Shown: positions 1-9,039 of the stretch, in pieces
Layout of the letters: every line of letters starts with the position of its first letter
Numbering within the stretch: the first letter of the stretch is position 1
DNA from: an uncultured Lactobacillus sp.
GTDB taxonomy: Bacteria > Bacillota > Bacilli > Lactobacillales > Lactobacillaceae
Assembly: GCF_902491705.1 (NCBI RefSeq)
Contig: NZ_CABUIW010000001.1
Location: 61,903-125,902 of the forward strand
DNA length: 64,000 bases
Reading direction: 5' to 3'
Position numbers and translations under genes: made by a program
Notes under the pieces: generated by a model
Told to the model about the DNA's origin: nothing
The model's input: the letters and a program-made list of their open reading frames with translations, nothing else
Databases searched by the model: none

Positions 1-700
1 TCTTAGGAACAAAGCCAGCAGCAATCCCTTGGATACCATGCTTACCAGTTTTACCATCCTTTAATAATGGTGATTCACTTGGCTCGAGTGCATAAACCTT
101 AGTATTAGGATTTTCTTTCTTTAAAGCGCGGCCAATGCCTGAAAGGGTACCACCAGTACCGACACCAGCAACAAATGCGTCAATCGGCTTGCCAATGCCA
201 TTCATTGCAGCGATAATTTCAGGACCAGTTGTTAATTCATGAATATTAGGGTTTTCTGGATTATTAAATTGCATTGGCATGAAGTAGCCCTTTTCCTTAA
301 CTAATTCTTCAGCCTTAGCAATTGAGCCCTTCATCCCTTCGCTTCCTGGAGTCAGGATTAATTCAGCGCCATAGCCTTTCATAAGCTTGCGACGTTCAAC
401 ACTCATAGTTTCTGGCATCACAATAATGATGTGATAACCTTTAGCTGCTGCAACCATAGCTAAGCCAATACCAGTGTTGCCTGAAGTTGGTTCAACGATT
501 GTGCCGCCTTTCTTTAAATTGCCGTCTCGTTCAGCTTTTTCGATCATAGCTAAAGCAATACGATCCTTAATTGATCCTGCTGGATTTTCAAATTCTAACT
601 TTACATAAACATCTGCTGCATCTTCTGGTACAACGCGGTTTAACTTTAATAATGGTGTGTTACCAACTAATTCCGTAACTGAATTAAAAACTGTACTCAT
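1..700 (-). CDS. cysK: Cysteine synthase (O-acetylserine sulfhydrylase), C-terminus outside window
   Basis: Fold-type II PLP enzyme that makes cysteine from O-acetylserine and sulfide in the cytosol. The reading frame runs off the left edge, so about 233 N-terminal residues are visible of a usual length near 305. Seen directly: the N-terminal [11 protein letters not shown] substrate loop, the PLP lysine in NPAGSIKDR (K45), the substrate-binding loop [10 protein letters not shown] and the cofactor-phosphate loop [12 protein letters not shown]. The ATG is preceded by GAGGT. The metA-like gene ends 12 bases upstream, so the two are almost certainly co-transcribed, pairing an acyltransferase with a sulfhydrylase. 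Family assignment is secure. Whether it also acts on O-acetylhomoserine cannot be told from sequence. Confidence 0.96.
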   Translation of the reverse strand, partial: MSTVFNSVTELVGNTPLLKLNRVVPEDAADVYVKLEFENPAGSIKDRIALAMIEKAERDGNLKKGGTIVEPTSGNTGIGLAMVAAAKGYHIIIVMPETMSVERRKLMKGYGAELILTPGSEGMKGSIAKAEELVKEKGYFMPMQFNNPENPNIHELTTGPEIIAAMNGIGKPIDAFVAGVGTGGTLSGIGRALKKENPNTKVYALEPSESPLLKDGKTGKHGIQGIAAGFVPK

Positions 701-712
701 TTTTTACCTCGA

Positions 713-1501
713 TTAATTTAAAACTAATTTACTTTTTTTAACTTGTTTAAGCCAATTATCGAAAAATATTCTTTGAGTATCTTGCCATTGAAATAATGGG
801 GCATTCATTGAATAATTTTCGGGCTTTTTATAGTGGCGATCAGGATGAGCCGATATTTCACGGTTATATTCATCTCTTAGTCCATCTCTGCCATATTCAA
901 TGTGTGAAAATATAAAATTGCGTTCAGGATTATCTTTAGCAGATACCATGAAAAGATGACCATTATCATCAACTGCATTAATGGTTAAACGGCTATCTTG
1001 CATAATTTGCTTTTTATCCATTTCTGCGTAACGAGCATGAGGAGCAATGAAGCCTTGGCTAAGTCCGTTTAATAAGGGATGCGACTCGGTTATTAAATGG
1101 GGAAAGATACCAAAGATTTTTTCTGCTAGAATTCTTTTTTGAATACCGTAAAAGTAATTCATAGCAGCCATGGCACCCCAGCAGAAGTATAATTGCTGAA
1201 TTTTATGATCACTTAATGTTTGAAGCAAACATCGAATTTCATCTATGTATGTCACATTTTGAAAATCAATTTGATCGATTGGTGCACCTGTAATAATAAA
1301 GCCATCAAATTCACCAACGCGGTTAATGTCTAAGGGCTCTGAAGTCTCTGCAACTTCAGTTGGAACAGGTCGATTTAGGTAATGCATGCGGGGATAGAAA
1401 AACGTTAAATCTGCATCAGGCAATACTTTTAAAAAGCGTTTTTGCGTATCGAGTTTGTCATGCATTAGATTTAATACACCTATTTTAACTTTATTAGCCA
1501 A
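713..1501 (-). CDS. metA: MetA-like homoserine (or serine) O-acyltransferase
   Basis: Cytosolic acyltransferase of the MetA class-I-amidotransferase-fold family, 262 aa against about 300 for E. coli MetA. It activates homoserine, or possibly serine, for sulfur transfer. Catalytic residues line up with the family: Cys107 in YFCWGAMAA, His200 and Glu202 in FSHIEYG. The residue after TGAPI, which sorts succinyl-CoA (Gly) from acetyl-CoA (Glu) users in the family, is Asp76 here; I infer acetyl-CoA use. The start is TTG, 7 bases after AAGGAGG, and no better start exists. The gene lies directly upstream of cysK (12-base gap), which favours a role in cysteine as well as methionine synthesis. The acyl acceptor is unproven. 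Confidence 0.85.
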   Translation of the reverse strand: MANKVKIGVLNLMHDKLDTQKRFLKVLPDADLTFFYPRMHYLNRPVPTEVAETSEPLDINRVGEFDGFIITGAPIDQIDFQNVTYIDEIRCLLQTLSDHKIQQLYFCWGAMAAMNYFYGIQKRILAEKIFGIFPHLITESHPLLNGLSQGFIAPHARYAEMDKKQIMQDSRLTINAVDDNGHLFMVSAKDNPERNFIFSHIEYGRDGLRDEYNREISAHPDRHYKKPENYSMNAPLFQWQDTQRIFFDNWLKQVKKSKLVLN

Positions 1502-1535
1502 GTTTTATCCTCCTTACTTTTTAAAAGTTAATATA

Positions 1536-1563
1536 ATTATATAACTTATCAAAAATAAGTAAA
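1536..1563 (-). promoter_or_regulatory. Probable sigma-A promoter for metA-cysK
   Basis: On the minus strand TTTACT, a 16-base spacer, then TATAAT, about 35 bases before the TTG start. The -10 is perfect and the -35 is weak. No S-box (SAM) riboswitch or T-box is seen in this short leader. Confidence 0.4.
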
Positions 1564-1584
1564 GCAAAAAGTGTTGTTCTAATA

Positions 1585-1618
1585 AAAAATAGTACTAAGC
1601 TTTTAATTCTTAGTACCA
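1585..1618 (-). terminator. Rho-independent terminator after the MFS gene
   Basis: Inverted repeat GTACTAAG...CTTAGTAC (1592-1616), followed on the minus strand by a T-rich run. It sits just past the MFS stop codon and separates that unit from metA-cysK. Confidence 0.75.
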
Positions 1619-1624
1619 TTTTGG

Positions 1625-2797
1625 TTATTTAGATTTTCTGATTAAAACTAATAAAATTACTGTGGCGATTGCCATAAAGATGAATGATAGCCAACCTAAG
1701 TTTGCTAGACCAGCGAGTTTTAACGTTTGTCCAGCAATTGGTGAACTTACTGCAACTCCGACGTTCCAGAAAATTGCGTTAAGTGTTGAAGCTAACATAA
1801 TTGCTTGCGGGTATTTTTTTGTCGAAACATCGAGAAAGTAAACTTGAAGTGGCGTACCAAACAAGTACAAGCTAAATCCTAATAAACAAAGCATAGCAAA
1901 ACCAGTCCATTTATTTTGCATCGATAAACTGAAAAAGGCTAGTAAAACTAAGTTAATCAAATAGATTGGTAATAAATTCTTCATTCCACCGCGAGAAGCA
2001 AGCCATCCTGAAAATTGGTTGGCAAAAATTGCACATACACCAAGAAGTAGAAGAATCCAGATTAATTGATTCAAACTGAAGCCTAAAGTTTGGTTAATTA
2101 TTGGTCTGATATAAGTGTAATAACCATAAATTGCACCGGTAGAGAAGATATCGAGGATGATTCCTAGCCAAATGTTTCTGTCTTTGAATAGAACTAACTG
2201 ATCATGGTAGTCGCCTTTACCGCCTTGTAAATTTTTCGGCAAAATAGTTAATGTAATAACTGTTGCCAAAACAGTGATAATTGCGACCATAATAAATGCA
2301 TCTTGCCAGCGCCAGCGATCCGCGATGAAACTTCCTAGTGGTACACCGACAACAGAAGCAATACTAAAGCCGGTATAGATCCAGGCTACGGTCATTGAAC
2401 GTTGCTTGGGGCTTGATGATAATTGATAAGCGATGACTGACAATAATGATTCAATTAGTCCGGCTACTGAAGCAGTGATTACTCTTGAAATTAATAACCA
2501 AGTAAAGGTGGGTGAAAAAGATGAGAGAATTGTCCCGCCTAAGAAGATTAATAGCAGAGTAATTAGTAGATAGTATTTATGAAAGTGATTGGTTACTAAT
2601 GCCAAAATTGGTGTGGCTATTGCATAGGTCCAAGCAAAAACTGAAACTAACCAAGAAATTTGACTTAAAGATTCATTATAGGACTTCGCGATTAATGATA
2701 AGTTTCCGACAACCATAAACTCATTGCATCCCAGCATGAAGGCAATGAGGACAAACATTGCAGTTAAGATATGAAATTTGTGTTTACTTAATGCCAT
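1625..2797 (-). CDS. MFS transporter, DHA1/sugar-efflux type
   Basis: Integral membrane protein of about 390 aa with roughly 12 hydrophobic segments and the loop arrangement of the DHA1 drug/arabinose-efflux branch of the major facilitator superfamily. The chosen start is ATG at MALSKHKF. Its ribosome site GGGGAG lies in the last codons of the upstream AraC-type gene, whose stop is only 4 bases away, so the two genes are translationally linked. An upstream in-frame start would add 17 residues inside the AraC gene and is rejected. The substrate is unknown. The neighbouring sugar module suggests a sugar or sugar-phosphate exporter, but drug efflux is equally compatible with the sequence. Confidence 0.8.
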   Translation of the reverse strand: MALSKHKFHILTAMFVLIAFMLGCNEFMVVGNLSLIAKSYNESLSQISWLVSVFAWTYAIATPILALVTNHFHKYYLLITLLLIFLGGTILSSFSPTFTWLLISRVITASVAGLIESLLSVIAYQLSSSPKQRSMTVAWIYTGFSIASVVGVPLGSFIADRWRWQDAFIMVAIITVLATVITLTILPKNLQGGKGDYHDQLVLFKDRNIWLGIILDIFSTGAIYGYYTYIRPIINQTLGFSLNQLIWILLLLGVCAIFANQFSGWLASRGGMKNLLPIYLINLVLLAFFSLSMQNKWTGFAMLCLLGFSLYLFGTPLQVYFLDVSTKKYPQAIMLASTLNAIFWNVGVAVSSPIAGQTLKLAGLANLGWLSFIFMAIATVILLVLIRKSK

Positions 2798-2801
2798 TTT
2801 T

Positions 2802-3626
2802 TTACTCCCCAAATTTTTTCTGATATTCACTAGGTGATATGCCAAATTTTTTCTTAAAAAATCTAAAGAAACTCTGATAACTTAAAAATCCGCAAGATAG
2901 TGCCACATATTCGACACTATTTTCACTATTTTTAAGTAATTCGCTTGCTTTATTAAGACGATAATTGATCAAGAACTCTTGCGGACTAGTGGAACTATGC
3001 TTTTTGAAAATTCTAAATAAATATGAGCGATCAATATTCAAATAATTGACTAGATCACTGACTGTTATTTGTTCTTCATAATTATTAATAATATAGCGTA
3101 ATGCTTGATCATATAGATCACTAGTTTGTGGAACCGTATTGTAGTTCTTAGGAAAATGTAGTTCCAAATCATTTAAAATTGCGAACATTTTTGATTGATA
3201 GTAAAAATCTTTTGGACCATCATTTTTAGAATATTCGACGATGTTAATTACATTTTGATAAACGGATGGTAGTTCTTTCTCAGTCATAATTGGATTTTTA
3301 TAAGTAAGGTTAATTCGTTTCATATATCTTGGAACAGAATTTCCGATAAATCTTACCCAATAAAAAGTCCATGGATCATTTTCGTCTGCTTCCATATATG
3401 TTGTTTTATGAGGCTCAATATAAAAAATATCACCTTTCTTTAAATGATAAACCTGATTGTTACTTTTAAAAATACCATGACCATCAACTACGCAGTGGAT
3501 CATATAGCCAGACCGACCCATTGGACCATAGCTGTGCTTAGGTTTTGGCTTTTCAAAGCCGCCTGAAGAAACATAGAATTGACCATTGTATTCTTGATTG
3601 TTAAATCCCCAACGATAATATTTCAT
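2802..3626 (-). CDS. AraC-family regulator with cupin sensor (MsmR/RafR type)
   Basis: 274-residue transcription factor. The N-terminal half looks like an AraC_binding cupin sensor (HLKKGDIFYIEPHKTTY around residues 62-77). The C-terminal 100 residues hold the two helix-turn-helix motifs, ending in the family signature GFLSYQSFFRFFKKKFGISP. Start ATG after AGGTGATT. The same layout is found in raffinose/multiple-sugar regulators of lactic acid bacteria. It is transcribed away from the PTS-GH32-GH36 operon across a 137-base region with a palindrome and a cre-like site, so it is the natural candidate regulator of that operon; this is inference from position. The MFS gene follows with a 4-base gap. 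Confidence 0.85.
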   Translation of the reverse strand: MKYYRWGFNNQEYNGQFYVSSGGFEKPKPKHSYGPMGRSGYMIHCVVDGHGIFKSNNQVYHLKKGDIFYIEPHKTTYMEADENDPWTFYWVRFIGNSVPRYMKRINLTYKNPIMTEKELPSVYQNVINIVEYSKNDGPKDFYYQSKMFAILNDLELHFPKNYNTVPQTSDLYDQALRYIINNYEEQITVSDLVNYLNIDRSYLFRIFKKHSSTSPQEFLINYRLNKASELLKNSENSVEYVALSCGFLSYQSFFRFFKKKFGISPSEYQKKFGE

Positions 3627-3663
3627 TTAAATCACCTATGCAACATTTTAACATATTGAAGCA

Positions 3664-3678
3664 ACAATATAATATTGT
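3664..3678. promoter_or_regulatory. Perfect 15-bp palindrome, candidate operator
   Basis: ACAATAT-A-ATATTGT is a perfect 7-1-7 inverted repeat in the gap between the divergent AraC gene and PTS operon. It directly abuts the cre-like site. It could be the binding site for the AraC-type protein or another sugar regulator; AT-rich chance palindromes remain possible. Confidence 0.4.
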
Positions 3679-3704
3679 GAAAGCGCTTATTTAGAATGTA
3701 ATAT
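3675..3704 (+). promoter_or_regulatory. Putative promoter of the PTS-GH32-GH36 operon
   Basis: TTGTGA, an 18-base spacer, then TAATAT. The spacer contains the cre-like sequence, so bound CcpA would block polymerase. Confidence 0.4.
3678..3691 (+). promoter_or_regulatory. cre-like catabolite repression site
   Basis: TGAAAGCGCTTATT matches the Gram-positive cre consensus TGWAARCGYTWNCW with one mismatch (T for C at position 13). Its position over the presumed promoter implies CcpA-mediated repression of the sugar operon. Confidence 0.6.
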
Positions 3705-3763
3705 ATAGACAGTTAAGAAATGAAAAACACTATCATAAAAATGATAGGTAGGGGGAAAATGCA

Positions 3764-5221
3764 ATGACAAAAGAAGAAAACGACTTTAAGCAAATAGCCG
3801 ATGCAGTTGTTCCTGCTATTGGTGGTAAAGATAATGCTGTTGAAGCTTTCCACTGTGCAACTCGGTTACGCATCAATTTAAAAGATGTTTCAAAAGTAGA
3901 TACAGATGGATTAGCTGATTTGCCTTTAGTCAAAGGTGTAAATCTTAATACTACTAGTAATCAACTTCAATTGATAATTGGACCAGGGATTGTAGATAGA
4001 GCAACAGCATATTTTGTTGAACATACTGGTATTCCTGCTCAATCAAATCAGGATGACACTGGTGATACTACTGAAAAAGATAATAAAAATACCAAGAAAA
4101 GAAATTGGTTCCAAGAATTTTTAGATGACTTGACCGGTGTATTTACTGAAGTTTTACCAGCAATCTTAGCAGGTGGTATTTTAATCGGTTTAAACAATGT
4201 ATTAACTCAAAGAATTTTTGGACCTGAGCCTTTGACTAAGATGTTCCCAGGCATTTCTGGAATTAGTCAAATTATTGGAATAGGTGCCGGTGGAATCTTC
4301 GCAATGCTTCCATTGATTATTGCTTATTCTGCTACTAAACGTTATGGTGGTCGCCCAGTTTTAGGTTTAGCAATCGGTACTGTAATGATGTCTCAATCAT
4401 TACCTTCAATGTCTGATGTTGCTACTCATGCTGCTAAGCCAATGATCGCTAATATCTTTGGTTGGCAAGTATCAATGACCAGCTTTGGCGGTCAAATTAT
4501 TGTTGCCTTAATCATGGGTTGGCTTGTTGCTAAACTTGATAATTACTTCCAAAAACATTTACCAGGTGTAATTCAATTTGTTTTAGCACCAATGCTTACA
4601 ATTTTGATTTCATCATTTGCTTTATTCTTAATTGTTGGACCAATTGGTGTAACTCTTTCAAACTGGATTACTAACGGTCTTCTTTGGATTGCAAACACTC
4701 TTGGTGTATTTGGTTACGCAGCCTTTTCAGGTGTACAACAATTAATCGTTATTACTGGTTTGCATAACATGTTTGGTGCAGTTGAAACTCAATTGCTTGC
4801 AACTACTGGACACGATTTCTTGAACCCACTAATGTCTGTAGCTTTAATGGGTCAAGGTGGTGGCGTTATTGCTTACTTCATTTTGAACCGCAAGAACAAG
4901 AAAGCTAAAGAAATTTCAATTTCTGCATTCTTCTCAATTTTATTTGGTATTTCAGAACCAGCTATTTTCGGTATTAACTTAGTTAAGAAGTATCCTTTGA
5001 TCGGTGGCTGTATCGGTGGTGCAATTGCAGGTGCATATGTTTACATTACTAAATTAACTGCTGTAGCCTTCGGTACTACTGGTGTAACTGGTATTGCAAT
5101 TGCTGCTCCAGAAAATAATGGATATGTAAATTACTTTATTGCTAATTTAATTGGATTAGTCTTTGGTTGTATCTTCTCATTAGTTATGGCTAAATTCATT
5201 AATCCTGATAAGAACAAGTAG
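3764..5221 (+). CDS. scrA: PTS system sucrose-family EIIBC permease
   Basis: Membrane sugar permease that imports and phosphorylates its substrate. Residues 1-90 form the EIIB domain with the phosphorylated Cys31 in FHCATRLRINL. A charged linker follows to about residue 115, then a hydrophobic EIIC domain with the GISEPAIFG motif typical of the glucose/sucrose superfamily. At 485 aa it lacks the C-terminal EIIA domain of the longer, about 650-aa sucrose permeases, so EIIA must come from another gene. ATG follows AGGTAGGGGGAAA; a nearer upstream ATG is out of frame and stops at once. It is followed at 9 bases by a GH32 hydrolase, then a GH36 alpha-galactosidase, suggesting sucrose and/or raffinose-family sugars. 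The substrate is inferred. Confidence 0.88.
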   Translation: MTKEENDFKQIADAVVPAIGGKDNAVEAFHCATRLRINLKDVSKVDTDGLADLPLVKGVNLNTTSNQLQLIIGPGIVDRATAYFVEHTGIPAQSNQDDTGDTTEKDNKNTKKRNWFQEFLDDLTGVFTEVLPAILAGGILIGLNNVLTQRIFGPEPLTKMFPGISGISQIIGIGAGGIFAMLPLIIAYSATKRYGGRPVLGLAIGTVMMSQSLPSMSDVATHAAKPMIANIFGWQVSMTSFGGQIIVALIMGWLVAKLDNYFQKHLPGVIQFVLAPMLTILISSFALFLIVGPIGVTLSNWITNGLLWIANTLGVFGYAAFSGVQQLIVITGLHNMFGAVETQLLATTGHDFLNPLMSVALMGQGGGVIAYFILNRKNKKAKEISISAFFSILFGISEPAIFGINLVKKYPLIGGCIGGAIAGAYVYITKLTAVAFGTTGVTGIAIAAPENNGYVNYFIANLIGLVFGCIFSLVMAKFINPDKNK

Positions 5222-5230
5222 GAAAAGAAC

Positions 5231-6745
5231 ATGACAAATCGTAGAGCAAATTTTATTAACATGGTTAAACATCTGTCTGATGTACCAGAATCAGTAACTA
5301 AAAAAGAAATTCTATTAACTAATCAAAGTCCATATAGACAGAAATATCATATTGAAAGTGAAAGTGGATCGCTTGGTGATCCAAATGGCTTCTCATATTT
5401 TAACAATCAATATCATTTGTTCTATCAATGGTCACCAGTTGCTTTTAGCCAAGACCCACATTATACCCAACATGGTTGGAAACACTTAGTATCTGATAAT
5501 TTAGCAGAGTGGAAAGACTTAGGTGCTGGAATTGAAAATGATACTAACTTAGATAAATATGGAACTTATTCAGGTAGTGCTATGCCAGTAGATGATAAAT
5601 TATTCATTATGTATACTGGCAATACTTGGACAAATACTGAAAGTGAAGATGACTGGCATCGCGTTCCGTATCAAGTCGGTGCAGTGATGGACAAGAACAA
5701 TAAAATTAAGAAATGGTCCAAGCCACTTTTAATTGGTCCACTTCCAGGTTATACTGGTCACTTTCGTGATCCCAAGATCTTTAAAAAGGGCGATAGTTAT
5801 TATGCAGTTCTTGGAATTCAACGGGATAATTTAACCGGCAGTGCTTTACTAGTAAAAAGTTCCGACTTACAAAATTGGCAAATTGTTGGTGAAGTTGATA
5901 CTGGTCATAATGATTTTGGCTATATGTGGGAATGTCCTGATTACTATGAATTAGATGGTTACGGAGTTCTAGAATTTTGTCCGCAGGGATTAGAAGCAAA
6001 AGACAATCGTTTCAAAAATATTTACCAAAATGGCTACTTTATTGGTTCTAAGATGGATGTTACTACTGGAAAATTAGATTGTAGCGAATTTTATGAACTA
6101 GATAAGGGATTTGATTTCTATGCGATGCAGACGATGAAGGACCCTAAGGGTCGCCGAATTTTAATGGCTTGGATGGGTCTGCCAGAAATTAAGTATCCGA
6201 CTGAAAATTATCATTATACTGGTTGCATGATTTTTCCAAGACAATTACAGGTAAAAAATGGTCAAGTGATTCAAAAGCCAGTGGATGAAATTAAAGACTT
6301 ATACTATGAAGTCTTTGAAAATCAATTAGTAGTTGAAAACGAAACTGCAAAGTTAAAAGCAGGAAGCAATAATACTCGTGATATTCAATTAGAACTAGAT
6401 TGCTCTAAAGCTAATAGTGCAATTCTTGATTTATTTGCTAGTGAAGACAATTCAGAGCATTTACGCTTGATTTTTAATCATAAAAAACAAGAATTTATTG
6501 TTAACCGTGGTCGATGTGGTTTGCCGATTGCTGAAGAATATGGAGTAGAGAGAAGCTGCCATTTAAATTTAAATCAAAAAATTAAAGTGAGAATTTTACA
6601 GGATATTTCATCAGCTGAGATTTTCCTCAACGATGGCCATGATGTTTTCTCAATGAGAGTATTTGCTAAAGATACAGATAATCAAATTTTCTTTACTAGT
6701 CATAATGGTAAGTCAGAAGTAAATGCTGAGATTAATCAAATTTGA
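5231..6745 (+). CDS. scrB: GH32 beta-fructofuranosidase / sucrose(-6-phosphate) hydrolase
   Basis: Cytosolic glycoside hydrolase of 504 aa with no signal peptide, which splits the fructosyl bond of sucrose, sucrose-6-phosphate or raffinose. The three GH32 active-site regions are present: the nucleophile Asp50 in GDPNG (the family's usual Asn before Asp is Gly here), RDPK at 179-182 with Asp180 as transition-state stabiliser, and the acid/base Glu234 in WECP. The C-terminal 130 residues fit the beta-sandwich module. ATG follows AGGAAAAGAAC, overlapping the end of the PTS gene. Because transport is by PTS, the true substrate is probably a phosphorylated disaccharide, but a role on raffinose-derived sucrose cannot be excluded. 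Confidence 0.92.
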   Translation: MTNRRANFINMVKHLSDVPESVTKKEILLTNQSPYRQKYHIESESGSLGDPNGFSYFNNQYHLFYQWSPVAFSQDPHYTQHGWKHLVSDNLAEWKDLGAGIENDTNLDKYGTYSGSAMPVDDKLFIMYTGNTWTNTESEDDWHRVPYQVGAVMDKNNKIKKWSKPLLIGPLPGYTGHFRDPKIFKKGDSYYAVLGIQRDNLTGSALLVKSSDLQNWQIVGEVDTGHNDFGYMWECPDYYELDGYGVLEFCPQGLEAKDNRFKNIYQNGYFIGSKMDVTTGKLDCSEFYELDKGFDFYAMQTMKDPKGRRILMAWMGLPEIKYPTENYHYTGCMIFPRQLQVKNGQVIQKPVDEIKDLYYEVFENQLVVENETAKLKAGSNNTRDIQLELDCSKANSAILDLFASEDNSEHLRLIFNHKKQEFIVNRGRCGLPIAEEYGVERSCHLNLNQKIKVRILQDISSAEIFLNDGHDVFSMRVFAKDTDNQIFFTSHNGKSEVNAEINQI

Positions 6746-6762
6746 AATAGAGAGTAGAACCA

Positions 6763-8976
6763 ATGATTGATTGTGTTGACCAATACTTCCATCTTCATAA
6801 TGGAAAAGTAAGTTATTTGTTTTATATCATGCCTAATGACCAGCTAGGTCATTTGTATTATGGTAAAGATTTAGGAAAATTAACTTTAACTGAATTAAAT
6901 TATTTAGCTAATCATTCTAATCGTGGAGCTGAAATTACTGAATATGATCCGAAAATGAAAGACTTTTCTTTAGGAGATCGGATGCAAGAATATCCAGTTT
7001 TTGGGACTTCAGACTTTCGTGAAGGTGCTTTAGATATTAAGCTAGGTCAGGAACAAATCTATTCTGACTTTAAATTTGATCATTATGATGTCACCTCTGG
7101 TAAGAAGCGTGAAAATAATTTTCCAGTATCATATGGAAAGAACGCAGAAAATTTAATAATCTATTTAGTCGACAATGAACATGGACTTGAACTAACTTTG
7201 ACTTATACGATTTTTGATGATGTTAGTGCAATTGTTAGAAAAGTTTCAATTAAAAATGTTAGTGAGCAAACTTACTATATTGAAAATATTCAAAGTGGAG
7301 TTCTAGATCTTCCTGAATCAAACTATGACTTCTTACAACTCTCAGGTGCTTGGATTAAAGAAAGACATATTAAATTGCGTCCACTTGATCAAGGTATTAC
7401 TAAAGTGGAGTCTTTAAGAGGAGCAAGTAGCCATCAAGCTAATCCTTTTGTGGCTTTAGTTGATAAGAATGTTTCCAATAATCATGGCGAAATTTTTGCC
7501 AGCAACTTAATTTATTCCGGTAATTTTGTCAGTCAAGTTCAAGTTGATGAGTGGCAAACAAGTAGATTGATGTCAGGAATCAATCCTAAGTATTTCACTT
7601 GGCAATTAGATCCTGAAAAAAGCTTTACTGCACCAGAAGCGGTTTTGTTCTACACATCTGATGGCTACAATGGCTTAATGCATGAGACTCATAATTTTGC
7701 AAAGCGTCACGTGATTGCAGAAAAATGGCTACATAGTATTCGTCCGATTGTCATTAATAATTGGGAAGCGACATATTTCGACTTTAATGAAGAAAAGTTA
7801 TTGAGTTTGGCTAAGCAGGCGAAAAATGTAGGTATTGAATGTTTCGTGCTTGATGATGGTTGGTTTGGCAATCGTGATAATGATGCTAATTCTTTAGGAA
7901 ACTGGACAATTAATAAGAAAAAGTTTCCGCAAGGACTTAGTCACTTCAGTAAGCAAATTCATGATTTGGGTTTACAATTTGGCCTTTGGTTTGAACCTGA
8001 GATGGTTTCTCCCGATGCTCCAATTTATCAAAAACATCCTGATTGGGTAGTTCGTCATCCTTATAAGAGAGCATCTATTGGTAGAAATCAATATGTTTTA
8101 GATTTTGCTAATCCAGAAGTAGTTGACAATATTTTTGATCAAATGAGTAAAGTTATTGAAGAAAATAAAGTCGACTTTGTTAAATGGGATATGAACCGTC
8201 ATATTACGGAAGCCTATTCTGCTTATTTGGCAAAAGAAAATAGACCACAGGGTGAATTTTATTATCGCTATATTCAAGGTGTTTATGATCTGTATCAACG
8301 TTTGCTTGATAAGTTCCCTGATTTATTGATTGAGGGATGCGCAAGTGGTGGTGGAAGATTTGATTTAGGAATCTTGTATTATAGTCCGCAAATATGGCCA
8401 AGTGATGATAGTGATGCAGGTGAGCGATTAGACATTATGTCAGGAACACTACTTGCTTATCCATTGTCTGCATTTAGTAATCACGTTTCAGCTGTTCCAA
8501 ATCATCAGACTGGTCGCAAAACAAGCTTGAAATTTAGACAAGATTTGAATACTTTTGGACCGCTGGGTTATGAGCTTGATCTGAATACTTTATCTGAAAA
8601 AGAATTATCTGCAATTAAGAAACACATTGCTTGGTATAAAAAGTTGCGTGATTTATTAGTTAATGGTGAATTTAATCAATTGCTTCCAATTGGTGATGAT
8701 AAAAATATTTATGCCTGGAGTGCAGGCAATAAAGCTGAGCAAGTAATTGGTTTTTATCGCAAATTAGCCAAGCCAAATGAAACACTAGATCATTATTTGA
8801 AATTGAATAATTTAGATTTGAAAGCAAAATATCACTTTAATGGTGAAGTACTTAGTGGAAAGCTTTTAACTGAAGTAGGTTTACGTTTGCCATATCAGTT
8901 AAATGGATGGAACCAAGCGATGGCACAGTTATCTGGAGATTTTCAATCTTTTGTTTATCATGTAAAACAGGAATAA
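6763..8976 (+). CDS. aga: GH36 alpha-galactosidase
   Basis: Cytosolic alpha-galactosidase of 737 aa, the normal length for tetrameric GH36 enzymes that hydrolyse melibiose, raffinose and stachyose. Seen: the beta-sandwich N-terminal region, the barrel with DDGWFG, the nucleophile Asp476 in VKWDMNR, the GCASGGGRFD loop, and the acid/base Asp548 in WPSDDSDA. ATG 6763 has a weak ribosome site (AGAGAGTAGAACC) and lies 17 bases after the GH32 stop, so the three genes form one operon. Together with the fructofuranosidase it would reduce raffinose to galactose, glucose and fructose. How an unphosphorylated galactoside would enter is not explained by this operon. Confidence 0.95.
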   Translation: MIDCVDQYFHLHNGKVSYLFYIMPNDQLGHLYYGKDLGKLTLTELNYLANHSNRGAEITEYDPKMKDFSLGDRMQEYPVFGTSDFREGALDIKLGQEQIYSDFKFDHYDVTSGKKRENNFPVSYGKNAENLIIYLVDNEHGLELTLTYTIFDDVSAIVRKVSIKNVSEQTYYIENIQSGVLDLPESNYDFLQLSGAWIKERHIKLRPLDQGITKVESLRGASSHQANPFVALVDKNVSNNHGEIFASNLIYSGNFVSQVQVDEWQTSRLMSGINPKYFTWQLDPEKSFTAPEAVLFYTSDGYNGLMHETHNFAKRHVIAEKWLHSIRPIVINNWEATYFDFNEEKLLSLAKQAKNVGIECFVLDDGWFGNRDNDANSLGNWTINKKKFPQGLSHFSKQIHDLGLQFGLWFEPEMVSPDAPIYQKHPDWVVRHPYKRASIGRNQYVLDFANPEVVDNIFDQMSKVIEENKVDFVKWDMNRHITEAYSAYLAKENRPQGEFYYRYIQGVYDLYQRLLDKFPDLLIEGCASGGGRFDLGILYYSPQIWPSDDSDAGERLDIMSGTLLAYPLSAFSNHVSAVPNHQTGRKTSLKFRQDLNTFGPLGYELDLNTLSEKELSAIKKHIAWYKKLRDLLVNGEFNQLLPIGDDKNIYAWSAGNKAEQVIGFYRKLAKPNETLDHYLKLNNLDLKAKYHFNGEVLSGKLLTEVGLRLPYQLNGWNQAMAQLSGDFQSFVYHVKQE

Positions 8977-8982
8977 TAAATC

Positions 8983-9027
8983 AAAAAAATGCTGCTTTTA
9001 GGGAATAACCTTAAAAGCGGCATTTTT
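8983..9027. terminator. Bidirectional terminator
   Basis: Stem ATGCTGCTTTTA(AG)G / CCTTAAAAGCGGCAT flanked by A and T runs, between the convergent alpha-galactosidase and cardiolipin synthase genes. Confidence 0.8.
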
Positions 9028-9039
9028 GATATTATTGCG

